Shown here one piece after another: positions 26,343 through 40,010 of a stretch of DNA of 64,000 bases; position 1 is the first letter of the stretch, and the number at the start of each line of letters is the position of its first letter. This stretch comes from Ptiloglossa arizonensis. Taxonomy: Eukaryota > Arthropoda > Insecta > Hymenoptera > Colletidae. A program made the translations under genes and the position numbers. The notes beneath the pieces are model-generated. The model saw nothing but the letters and a program-made list of their open reading frames with translations. It made no database searches and had not been told where the DNA came from. The stretch is taken from NCBI RefSeq assembly GCF_051014685.1, contig NW_027479693.1, positions 1 to 64,000 of the forward strand, written 5' to 3'.

Positions 26343-27937
26343 CGTTATACGTTATACGTTATACGTTATACGTTATACGTTATACGTTATACGTTATACG
26401 TTATACGTTACACGTTATACGTTATACGTTTTACGTTATACGTTATACGTTATACGTTATACGTTATACGTTATACGTTATACGTAATACGTCATAGGTT
26501 ATACGTTATACGTTATACGTTATACGTTTTACGTTATTCGTGATACGTTATACATTATACATTATACGTTATACGTTATACGTTATACGTTATACGTTAT
26601 ACGTTATACGTTATACGTTATACGTTATACGTTATACGTTATACGTTATACGTTATACGTTATACGTTATACGTTATACGTTATACGTTATACGTTGTAC
26701 GTTATACGTAGTACGTTATACGTTATACGTTATACGTAATACGTCATAGGTTATACGTTATAAGTTATACGTCATAGGTTATACGTTATACGTTATTCTT
26801 TATGCGTTATACGTTATACGATATACGTTATACGTTATACGGTATACGATATACGTTATGCGTTATACGTTTTACGTTATTCGTTATACGTTATACGTTA
26901 TACGTTATACGTTATACGTTATACGTTATACGTTATACGTTATACGTTATACGTTATACGTTATACGTTATACGTTATACGTTATACGTTATACGTTATA
27001 CGTTATACGTTATACGTTCTACGTTATACGTTGTACGTTATACGTTGTACGTTATACGTTATACGTTATACGTTATACGTTATACGTTATACGTTATACG
27101 TTATACGTTATACGTTATACGTTGTACGTTATACGTAGTACGTTATACGTTGTACGTTATACCTTATACGTTGTACGTTATACGTTATACGTTATATGTT
27201 ATACGTTAGACGTTGTACGTTATACGTTATACGTTATACGTTATACGTTATACGTCATAGGTTATACGTTATACGTTATTCTTTATGCGTTATACGTTAT
27301 ACGTTATACGTTATACGTTATACGTTATACGTTATACGTTATACGTTATACGTTATACGTTATACGTTATACGTTATACGTTATACGTTATACGTTATAC
27401 GTTATACGTTATACGTTATACGTTATACGTTATACGTTATACGTTATACGTTATACGTTATACGTTATACGTTATACGTTATACGTTATACGTTATACGT
27501 TATACGTTGTACGTTATACGTAGTACGTTATACGTTGTACGTTATACCTTATACGTTGTACGTTATACGTTATACGTTATACGTTATACGTTATACGTTG
27601 TACGTTATACGTTATACGTTGTACGTTATACGTAGTACGTTATACGTTGTACGTTATACCTTATACGTTGTACGTTATACGTTATACGTTATACGTTATA
27701 CGTTATACGTTATACGTTATACGTTATACGTTATACGTTATACGTTATACGTTATACGTTATACGTTATACGTTATACGTTATACGTTATACGTTATACG
27801 TTATACGTTATACGTTATACGTTATACGTTATACGTTATACGTTATACGTTATACGTTATACGTTATACGTTATACGTTATACGTTATACGTTATACGTT
27901 ATACGTTATACGTCATAGGTTATACGTTATACGTTAT

Positions 27938-28304
27938 ACTATATACGTTATACATTATACGTTATACGTTGTACGTTATACGTTATACGTTATACGTTAT
28001 ACGGTATACGTTATACGTTATAAGGTATACGTTATACGTTATACGTTATACGTTATGCGTTATACGTTATACGTTGTACGTTATACGTTATACGTTATAC
28101 GTTATACGTTATACGTCATAGGTTATACGTTATACGTTATTCTTTATGCGTTATACGTTATACGTTATACGTTATACGGTATACGTTATACGTTATACGT
28201 TATACGTTATACGTTATACGTTATACGTTATACGTTATACGTTATACGTTATACGTTATACGTTATACGTTATACGTCATAGGTTATACGTTATACGTTA
28301 TACT
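27938..28304 (+). repeat. 364-bp duplication marked by ctatata
   Basis: The pair cgtcata-ggttata followed by ctatata and cattata recurs 364 bp (52 units) later, then at 29626 and 31180 (offsets 1,323 and 1,554 bp). In the 31.1-kb copy cgtcata has become cgtcgta. Confidence 0.82.
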
Positions 28305-31300
28305 ATATACGTTATACATTATACGTTATACGTTGTACGTTGTACGTTATACGTTGTACGTTATACGTTATACGTTATACGTTATACGTTATACGTTGTA
28401 CGTTATACGTTATACGTTATACGTTATACATTATACGTTATACGTTATACGTTATACGTTATATGTTATACGTGATACGTTATACGTTACATGTTATGCG
28501 TTATACGTTTTACGTTATTCGTTGTACGTTCTTCGTTACACGTTATACGTTATAGGTTATACGTTATACGTTATACGTTATACGTTATACGTTATACGTT
28601 ATACGTTATACGTTATACGTTATACGTTACACGTTATACGTTATACGTTATACGTTATACGTCATAGGTTATACGTTATACGTTATTCTTTATGCGTTAT
28701 ACGTTATACGTTATACGTTATACGGTATACGTTATACGTTATACGTTATACGTTATACGTTATACGTTATACGTTATACGTTATACGTTATACGTTATAC
28801 GTTATACGTTATACGTCATAGGTTATACGTTGTACGTTATACGTTATACGTTATACGTTATACGTTATACGTTGTACGTTATACGTTATACGTTATACGT
28901 TATACGTTATACGTTATACGTTATACGTTATACGTTATACGTTATACGTTATACGTTGTACGTTATACGTTTTACGTTATTCGTGATACGTTATACATTA
29001 TACGTTATACGTTATACGTTATACGTTATACGTTATACGTTATACGTTATACGTTATACGTTATACGTTATACGTTATACGTTATACGTTATACGTTATA
29101 CGTTATACGTTATACGTTATACGTTATACGTTATACGTTATACGTTATACGTTATACGTTATACGTTATACGTTATACGTTATACGTTATACGTTATACG
29201 TTATACGTTATACGTTATACGTTATACGTTATACGTTATACGTTATACGTTATACGTTATACGTTATACGTTCTACGTTATACGTTGTACGTTATACGTA
29301 GTACGTTATACGTTGTACGTTATACCTTATACGTTGTACGTTATACGTTATACGTTATACGTTATACGTTATACGTTGTACGTTATACGTTATACGTTAT
29401 ACGTTATACGTTATACGTCATAGGTTATACGTTATACGTTATTCTTTATGCGTTATACGTTATACGTTATACGTTATACGGTATACGTTATACGTTATAC
29501 GTTATACGTTATACGTTATACGTTATACGTTATACGTTATACGTTATACGTTATACGTTATACGTTATACGTTATACGTTATACGTTATACGTTATACGT
29601 CATAGGTTATACGTTATACGTTATACTATATACGTTATACATTATACGTTATACGTTGTACGTTATACGTTATACGTTATACGTTATACGGTATACGTTA
29701 TACGTTATAAGGTATACGTTATACGTTATACGTTATACGTTATGCGTTATACGTTATACGTTATACGTTATACGTTATACGTTATACGTTATACGTTATA
29801 CGTTATACGTTATACGTTATGCGTTATACGTTTTACGTTATTCGTTATACGTCCTTCGTTACACGTTATACGTTATACGTTATGCGTTATACGTTATACG
29901 TCATAGGTTATACGTTATACGTTATTCTTTATGCGTTATACGTTATACGATATACGTTATACGTTATACGGTATACCATATACGTTATGCGTTATACGTT
30001 TTACGTTATTCGTTATACGTTATACGTTATACGTTATACGTTATACGTTATACGTTATACGTTATACGTTATACGTTATACGTTATACGTTATACGTTAT
30101 ACGTTATACGTTATACGTTATACGTTATACGTTATACGTTCTACGTTATACGTTGTACGTTATACGTTGTACGTTATACGTAGTACGTTATACGTTGTAC
30201 GTTATACGTTGTACGTTATACGTTATACGTTATACGTTATACGTTGTACGTTATACGTTATACGTTATACGTTATACGTTATACGTTATACGTTATACGT
30301 TATACGTTATACGTTATACGTTATACGTTATACGTTATACGTTATACGTTATACGTTATACGTTATACGTTATACGTTATACGTTATACGTTATACGTTA
30401 TACGTTATACGTTATACGTTATACGTTATACGTTATACGTTATACGTTATACGTTATACGTTATACGTTATACGTTATACGTTATACGTTATACGTTATA
30501 CGTTATACGTTATACGTTATACGTTATACGTTATACGTTATACGTTATACGTTATACGTTATACGTTATACGTTATACGTTATACGTTTTACGTTATTCG
30601 TTATACGTTCTTCGTTACACGTTATACGTTATACGTTACACGTTATTCGTAATACGTTATACGTGATACGTTATACGTTATACGTTATACGTTATACGTT
30701 ATACGTTATACGTTATACGTTATACGTTACACGTTATACGTTATACGTTTTACGTTATACGTTATACGTTATACGTTATACGTTATACGTTGTACGTTAT
30801 ACGTTGTACGTTATACGTTATACGTTATACGTTATACGTTATACGTTGTACGTTATACGTAGTACGTTATACGTTGTACGTTATACCTTATACGTTGTAC
30901 GTTATACGTTATACGTTATACGTTATACGTTATACGTTGTACGTTATACGTTATACGTTATACGTTATACGTTATACGTTATACGTCATAGGTTATACGT
31001 TATACGTTATTCTTTATGCGTTATACGTTATACGTTATAGGTTATACGGTATACGTTATACGTTATACGTTATACGTTATACGTTATACGTTATACGTTA
31101 TACGTTATACGTTATACGTTATACGTTATACGTTATACGTTATACGTTATACGTCGTAGGTTATACGTTATACGTTATACTATATACGTTATACATTATA
31201 CGTTATACGTTGTACGTTATACGTTATACGTTATACGTTATACGGTATACGTTATACGTTATAAGGTATACGTTATACGTTATACGTTATACGTTATGCG

Positions 31301-31792
31301 TTATACGTTATACGTTATACGTTATACGTTATACGTTATACGTTATACGTTATACGTTATACGTTATACGTTATACGTTATGCGTTATACGTTTTACGTT
31401 ATTCGTTATACGTTCTTCGTTACACGTTATACGTTATACGTTATGCGTTATACGTTTTACGTTATACGTTATACGTTATACGTTATACGTTATACGTTAT
31501 GCGTTATACGTTATACGTTATACGTTATACGTTATACGTTATACGTTATACGTTATGCGTTATACGTTATACGTTATACGTTATACGTTATACGTTGTAC
31601 GTTATACGTAGTACGTTATACGTTGTACGTTATACGTTATACGTTGTACGTTATACGTTATACGTTATACGTTATACGTTATACGTTATACGTTATACGT
31701 TATACGTTGTACGTTATACGTTGTACGTTATACGTTATACGTTACACGTTATACGTTATACGTCATAGGTTATACGTTATACGTTATCCTTT

Positions 31793-31837
31793 ATGCGTTA
31801 TACGTTATACGTTAGACGTTATACGGTATACGTTATA
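31793..31837 (+). repeat. D module, first copy (cgttaga-type)
   Basis: The order is ctttatg, two cgttata, cgttaga, cgttata, cggtata; the first copy is preceded by cgttatc instead of cgttatt. ATGs of other copies include 32213, 34187, 35027, 35405, 35650, 36588, 36833, 37484, 38345, 39164, 39633, 40011, 40256, 40907, 41768, 42587, 42965, 45009, 48061, 52044, 53549, 56328, 57413, 58722, 60178, 62614 and 63440. At 49090 and 54606 the unit after cgttaga-cgttata is not cggtata. All spacings I computed between neighbours are multiples of 7. Confidence 0.9.
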
Positions 31838-32467
31838 CGTTATACGTTATACGTTATACGTTATACGTTATACGTTATACGTTATATGTTATACGTTATA
31901 CGTTATACGTTATACGTTATACGTTATACGTTATACGTTATACGTTATACGTTATACGTTATACGTTATACGTTATACGTTATACGTTATACGTTATACG
32001 TTATACGTTATACGTTATACGTTATACGTTATACGTTATACGTTATACGTTATACGTCATACGTTATACGTTATACGTTATACGTTATACGTTATACGTT
32101 ATACGTTATACGTTATACGTTATACGTTATACGTTATACGTTGTACGTTATACGTTATACGTTATACGTTATACGTTATACGTCATAGGTTATACGTTAT
32201 ACGTTATTCTTTATGCGTTATACGTTATACGTTAGACGTTATACGGTATACGTTATACGTTATACGTTATACGTTATACGTTATTCGTTATACGTTATAC
32301 GTTATACGTTATACGTTATACGTTATACGTTATACGTTATACGTTATACGTTATACGTTATACGTTATACGTTATATGTTATACGTTATACGTTATACGT
32401 TATACGTTATACGATATACGTTATACGTCATAGGTTATACGTTATACGTTATACGTTATACGTTATA

Positions 32468-32509
32468 CCCTATACGTCATATGTTATACGTTATACGTTA
32501 TTCTTTATG
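32468..32509 (+). repeat. P module, first copy (ccctata)
   Basis: The order is ccctata, cgtcata, tgttata, cgttata, cgttatt, ctttatg, leading directly into a J module. About 20 copies exist, for example near 33070, 35905, 37088, 40510, 44006, 44039, 45212, 46377, 48243, 49135, 52229, 53741, 54650, 56513, 57626, 59229, 60826, 61552, 61634 and 63624. At 44006-44045 two lie 35 bp or less apart. It is the only C-rich word of the array. Confidence 0.88.
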
Positions 32510-33703
32510 CGTTATACGTTATACGACATACGTTATACGTTATACGGTATACGATATACGTTATGCGTTATACGTTTTACGTTATTCGTTATACGTTATA
32601 CGTTATACGTTATACGTTATACGTTATACGTTATACGTTATACGTTATACGTTATACGTTATACGTTATACGTTATACGTTATACGTTATACGTTATACG
32701 TTATACGTTATACGTTATACGTTATACGTCATACGTTATACGTTATACGTTATACGTTATACGTTATACGTTATACGTTATACGTTATACGTTATACGTT
32801 ATACGTTATACGTTATACGTTATACGTTATACGTTATACGTCATAGGTTATACGTTATACGTTATTCTTTATGCGTTATACGTTATACGTTAGACGTTAT
32901 ACGGTATACGTTATACGTTATACGTTATACGTTATACGTTATACGTTATACGTTATACGTTATACGTTATACGTTATACGTTATACGTTATACGTTATAC
33001 GTTATACGTTATACGTTATACGTTATACGTCATAGGTTATACGTTATGCGTTATACGTTATACGTTATACCCTATACGTCAAATGTTATACGTTATACGT
33101 TATTCTTTATGCGTTATACGTTATACGACATACGTTATACGTTATACGGTATACGATATACGTTATGCGTTATACGTTTTACGTTATTCGTTATACGTTA
33201 TACGTTATACGTTATACGTTATACGTTATACGTTATACGTTATACGTTATACGTTATACGTTATACGTTATACGTTATACGTTATACGTTATACGTTATA
33301 CGTTATACGTTATACGTTATACGTTATACGTTATACGTTATACGTTATACGTTATACGTTATACGTTATACGTTATACGTTATACGTTATACGTTATACG
33401 TTATACGTTATACGTTATACGTTATACGTTATACGTTATACGTTATACGTTATACGTTATACGTTATACGTTATACGTTATACGTTATACGTTATACGTT
33501 ATACGTTATACGTTATACGTCATACGTTATACGTTATACGTTGTACGTTATACGTAGTACGTTATACGTTGTACGTTATACGTTATACGTTGTACGTTAT
33601 ACGTTATACGTTATACGTTATACGTTGTACGTTATACGTTATACGTTATACGTTATACGTTATACGTTATACGTCATAGGTTATACGTTATACGTTATTC
33701 TTT

Positions 33704-35404
33704 ATGCGTTATACGTTATACGACATACGTTATACGTTATACGGTATACGATATACGTTATGCGTTATACGTTTTACGTTATTCGTTATACGTTATACGT
33801 TATACGTTATACGTTATACGTTATACGTTATACGTTATACGTTATACGTTATACGTTATACGTTATACGTTATACGTTATACGTTATACGTTATACGTTA
33901 TACGTTATACGTTATACGTTATACGTTATACGTTATACGTTATACGTTATACGTTATACGTTATACGTAATACGTTATACGTTATACGTTATACGTTATA
34001 CGTTATACGTTATACGTTATACGTTATACGTTATACGTTATACGTTATACGTTATACGTTATACGTTGTACGTTATACGTTGTACGTTATACGTTATACG
34101 TTACACGTTATACGTTATACGTCATACGTTATACGTTACACGTTATACGTTATACGTCATAGGTTATACGTTATACGTTATTCTTTATGCGTTATACGTT
34201 ATACGTTAGACGTTATACGGTATACGTTATACGTTGTACGTTATACGTTATACGTTATACGTTATACGTTATACGTTATACGTTATACGTTATACGTTAT
34301 ACGTTATACGTTATACGTTATACGTTATACGTTATACGTTATACGTTGTACGTTATACGTAGTACGTTATACGTTGTACGTTATACCTTATACGTTGTAC
34401 GTTATACGTTATACGTTATACGTTATACGTTATACGTTGTACGTTATACGTTATACGTTATACGTTATACGTTATACGTTATACGTTATACGTTATACGT
34501 TATACGTTATACGTTATACGTTATACGTTATACGTTATACGTTATACGTTATACGTTATACGTTATACGTTATACGTTATACGTTATACGTTATACGTTA
34601 TACGTTATACGTTATACGTTATACGTTATACGTTATACGTTATACGTTATACGTTATACGTTATACGTTATACGTTATACGTTATACGTTATACGTTATA
34701 CGTTATACGTTATACGTTATACGTTATACGTTATACGTTATACGTTATACGTTATACGCTATACGTTATACGTTATACGATATACGTTATACGTTATACG
34801 TTATACGTTATACGTTATACGTTATACGTTATACGTTATACGTTATACGTTATACGTTATACGTTATACGTTATACGTTATACGTTATACGTCATACGTT
34901 ATACGTTATACGTTATACGTTATACGTTATACGTTATACGTTATACGTTATACGTTATACGTTATACGTTATACGTTATACGTTATACGTTATACGTCAT
35001 AGGTTATACGTTATACGTTATTCTTTATGCGTTATACGTTATACGTTAGACGTTATACGGTATACGTTATACGTTATACGTTATACGTTATACGTTATAC
35101 GTTATACGTTATACGTTATACGTTATACGTTATACGTTATACGTTATACGTTATACGTTATACGTTATACGTTATACGTTATACGTTATACGTTATACGT
35201 TATACGTTATACGTTATACGTAATACGTTATACGTTATACGTTATACGTTATACGTTATACGTTATACGTTATACGTTATACGTTATACGTTATACGTTA
35301 TACGTTATACGTTATACGTTGTACGTTATACGTTGTACGTTATACGTTATACGTTACACGTTATACGTTATACGTCATAGGTTATACGTTATACGTTATT
35401 CTTT
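33704..35404 (+). repeat. Partial HOR copy related to 37862-40010 and 41285-42964
   Basis: J-to-D distance of 483 bp (33704 to 34187), as in the two later copies, and a final 378-bp D-D interval (35027 to 35405), also shared. The 840-bp interval here is 21 bp longer than the 819 bp of the others, and the double cgttaca near 38830 and 42255 is missing. Confidence 0.83.
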
Positions 35405-36587
35405 ATGCGTTATACGTTATACGTTAGACGTTATACGGTATACGTTATACGTTATACGTTGTACGTTATACGTTATACGTTATACGTTATACGTTATACG
35501 TTATACGTTATACGTTATACGTTATACGTTATACGTTATACGTTATACGTTATACGTTATACGTTATACGTTATACGTTGTACGTTATACGTTATACGTT
35601 ATACGTTATACGTTATACGTCATAGGTTATACGTTATACGTTATTCTTTATGCGTTATACGTTATACGTTAGACGTTATACGGTATACGTTATACGTTAT
35701 ACGTTATACGTTATACGTTATTCGTTATACGTTATACGTTATACGTTATACGTTATACGTTATACGTTATACGTTATACGTTATACGTTATACGTTATAC
35801 GTTATACGTTATATGTTATACGTTATACGTTATACGTTATACGTTATACGTTATACGTTATACGTCATAGGTTATACGTTATACGTTATACGTTATACGT
35901 TATACCCTATACGTCATATGTTATACGTTATACGTTATTCTTTATGCGTTATACGTTATACGACATACGTTATACGTTATACGGTATACGATATACGTTA
36001 TGCGTTATACGTTTTACGTTATTCGTTATACGTTATACGTTATACGTTATACGTTATACGTTATACGTTATACGTTATACGTTATACGTTATACGTTATA
36101 CGTTATACGTTGTACGTTATACGTTATACGTTATACGTTATACGTTATACGTTATACGTTATACGTTATACGTTATACGTTACACGTTACACGTTATACG
36201 TTATACGTTATACGTTATACGTTATACGTTATACGTTATACGCTATACGTTATTCTTTATGCGTTATACGTTATACGACATACGTTATACGTTATACGGT
36301 ATACGATATACGTTATGCGTTATACGTTTTACGTTATTCGTTATACGTTATACGTTATACGTTATACGTTATACGTTATACGTTATACGTTATACGTTAT
36401 ACGTTATACGTTATACGTTATACGTTATACGTTATACGTTATACGTTATACGTTATACGTTATACGTTATACGTTATACGTTATACGTTATACGTTATAC
36501 GTTGTACGTTATACGTTGTACGTTATACGTTATACGTTACACGTTATACGTTATACGTCATAGGTTATACGTTATACGTTATTCTTT

Positions 36588-39500
36588 ATGCGTTATACGT
36601 TATACGTTAGACGTTATACGGTATACGTTATACGTTATACGTTGTACGTTATACGTTATACGTTATACGTTATACGTTATACGTTATACGTTATACGTTA
36701 TACGTTATACGTTATACGTTATACGTTATACGTTATACGTTATACGTTATACGTTATACGTTGTACGTTATACGTTATACGTTATACGTTATACGTTATA
36801 CGTCATAGGTTATACGTTATACGTTATTCTTTATGCGTTATACGTTATACGTTAGACGTTATACGGTATACGTTATACGTTATACGTTATACGTTATACG
36901 TTATTCGTTATACGTTATACGTTATACGTTATACGTTATACGTTATACGTTATACGTTATACGTTATACGTTATACGTTATACGTTATACGTTATATGTT
37001 ATACGTTATACGTTATACGTTATACGTTATACGTTATACGTTATACGTCATAGGTTATACGTTATACGTTATACGTTATACGTTATACCCTATACGTCAT
37101 ATGTTATACGTTATACGTTATTCTTTATGCGTTATACGTTATACGACATACGTTATACGTTATACGGTATACGATATACGTTATGCGTTATACGTTTTAC
37201 GTTATTCGTTATACGTTATACGTTATACGTTATACGTTATACGTTATACGTTATACGTTATACGTTATACGTTATACGTTATACGTTATACGTTATACGT
37301 TATACGTTATACGTTATACGTTATACGTTATACGTCATACGTTATACGTTATACGTTATACGTTATACGTTATACGTTATACGTTATACGTTATACGTTA
37401 TACGTTATACGTTATACGTTATACGTTATACGTTATACGTTATACGTTATACGTCATAGGTTATACGTTATACGTTATTCTTTATGCGTTATACGTTATA
37501 CGTTAGACGTTATACGGTATACGTTATACGTTATACGTTATACGTTATACGTTATACGTTATACGTTATACGTTATACGTTATACGTTATACGTTATACG
37601 TTATACGTTATACGTTATACGTTATACGTTATACGTTATACGTTATACGTTATACGTTATACGTTATACGTTATACGTTATACGTCATACGTTATACGTT
37701 ATACGTTGTACGTTATACGTAGTACGTTATACGTTGTACGTTATACGTTATACGTTGTACGTTATACGTTATACGTTATACGTTATACGTTGTACGTTAT
37801 ACGTTATACGTTATACGTTATACGTTATACGTCATAGGTTATACGTTATACGTTATTCTTTATGCGTTATACGTTATACGACATACGTTATACGTTATAC
37901 GGTATACGATATACGTTATGCGTTATACGTTTTACGTTATTCGTTATACGTTATACGTTATACGTTATACGTTATACGTTATACGTTATACGTTATACGT
38001 TATACGTTATACGTTATACGTTATACGTTATACGTTATACGTTATACGTTATACGTTATACGTTATACGTTATACGTTATACGTTATACGTTATACGTTA
38101 TACGTTATACGTTATACGTTATACGTAATACGTTATACGTTATACGTTATACGTTATACGTTATACGTTATACGTTATACGTTATACGTTATACGTTATA
38201 CGTTATACGTTATACGTTATACGTTGTACGTTATACGTTGTACGTTATACGTTATACGTTACACGTTATACGTTATACGTCATACGTTATACGTTACACG
38301 TTATACGTTATACGTCATAGGTTATACGTTATACGTTATTCTTTATGCGTTATACGTTATACGTTAGACGTTATACGGTATACGTTATACGTTGTACGTT
38401 ATACGTTATACGTTATACGTTATACGTTATACGTTATACGTTATACGTTATACGTTATACGTTATACGTTATACGTTATACGTTATACGTTATACGTTAT
38501 ACGTTGTACGTTATACGTAGTACGTTATACGTTGTACGTTATACCTTATACGTTGTACGTTATACGTTATACGTTATACGTTATACGTTATACGTTGTAC
38601 GTTATACGTTATACGTTATACGTTATACGTTATACGTTATACGTTATACGTTATACGTTATACGTTATACGTTATACGTTATACGTTATACGTTATACGT
38701 TATACGTTATACGTTATACGTTATACGTTATACGTTATACGTTATACGTTATACGTTATACGTTATACGTTATACGTTATACGTTATACGTTATACGTTA
38801 TACGTTATACGTTATACGTTATACGTTATACGTTACACGTTACACGTTATACGTTATACGTTATACGTTATACGTTATACGTTATACGTTATACGCTATA
38901 CGTTATACGTTATACGATATACGTTATACGTTATACGTTATACGTTATACGTTATACGTTATACGTTATACGTTATACGTTATACGTTATACGTTATACG
39001 TTATACGTTATACGTTATACGTTATACGTCATACGTTATACGTTATACGTTATACGTTATACGTTATACGTTATACGTTATACGTTATACGTTATACGTT
39101 ATACGTTATACGTTATACGTTATACGTTATACGTCATAGGTTATACGTTATACGTTATTCTTTATGCGTTATACGTTATACGTTAGACGTTATACGGTAT
39201 ACGTTATACGTTATACGTTATACGTTATACGTTATACGTTATACGTTATACGTTATACGTTATACGTTATACGTTATACGTTATACGTTATACGTTATAC
39301 GTTATACGTTATACGTTATACGTTATACGTTATACGTTATACGTTATACGTTATACGTTATACGCTATACGTTATACGTTATACGATATACGTTATACGT
39401 TATACGTTATACGTTATACGTTATACGTTATACGTTATACGTTATACGTTATACGTTATACGTTATACGTTATACGTTATACGTTATACGTTATACGTCA

Positions 39501-40010
39501 TACGTTATACGTTATACGTTATACGTTATACGTTATACGTTATACGTTATACGTTATACGTTATACGTTATACGTTATACGTTATACGTTATACGTTATA
39601 CGTCATAGGTTATACGTTATACGTTATTCTTTATGCGTTATACGTTATACGTTAGACGTTATACGGTATACGTTATACGTTATACGTTATACGTTATACG
39701 TTATACGTTATACGTTATACGTTATACGTTATACGTTATACGTTATACGTTATACGTTATACGTTATACGTTATACGTTATACGTTATACGTTATACGTT
39801 ATACGTTATACGTTATACGTTATACGTAATACGTTATACGTTATACGTTATACGTTATACGTTATACGTTATACGTTATACGTTATACGTTATACGTTAT
39901 ACGTTATACGTTATACGTTATACGTTGTACGTTATACGTTGTACGTTATACGTTATACGTTACACGTTATACGTTATACGTCATAGGTTATACGTTATAC
40001 GTTATTCTTT
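36588..40010 (+). repeat. HOR unit of 3,423 bp (2,954 bp plus a 469-bp internal duplication)
   Basis: D-D intervals run 245, 651, 861, 819, 469, 378 bp. Eight separate anchors (36588, 36833, 37183, 37484, 37862, 37918, 38345, 39164) recur exactly 3,423 bp downstream, and translated strings match through the shared 2.6 kb. The 469-bp interval is absent from the next copy. Confidence 0.9.
38695..39632 (+). repeat. 469-bp tandem duplication inside the HOR unit
   Basis: Halves 38695-39163 and 39164-39632. The variants cgctata (C at 38896 and 39365), isolated cgtcata (39030 and 39499) and cgtcata-ggttata (39135 and 39604) are each 469 bp, 67 units, apart. Only the first half is represented in the copies at 42.2 and 34.7 kb, so this is one of the youngest events visible. 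Confidence 0.9.

Larger units (their letters stand above)
21001..31780 (+). repeat. 7-bp satellite array, domain II (cgatata-type J, ctatata and R modules)
   Basis: The heptamer array continues with a changed set of variants. J modules carry cgatata where domains I and III carry cgacata (tttATG at 22132, 22776, 24547, 25373, 26802, 29931). The string cgttata-ctatata-cgttata-cattata occurs at 27939, 28303, 29626 and 31180. R modules and the last three B modules lie here. K modules are absent. There is no gene. Confidence 0.95.
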
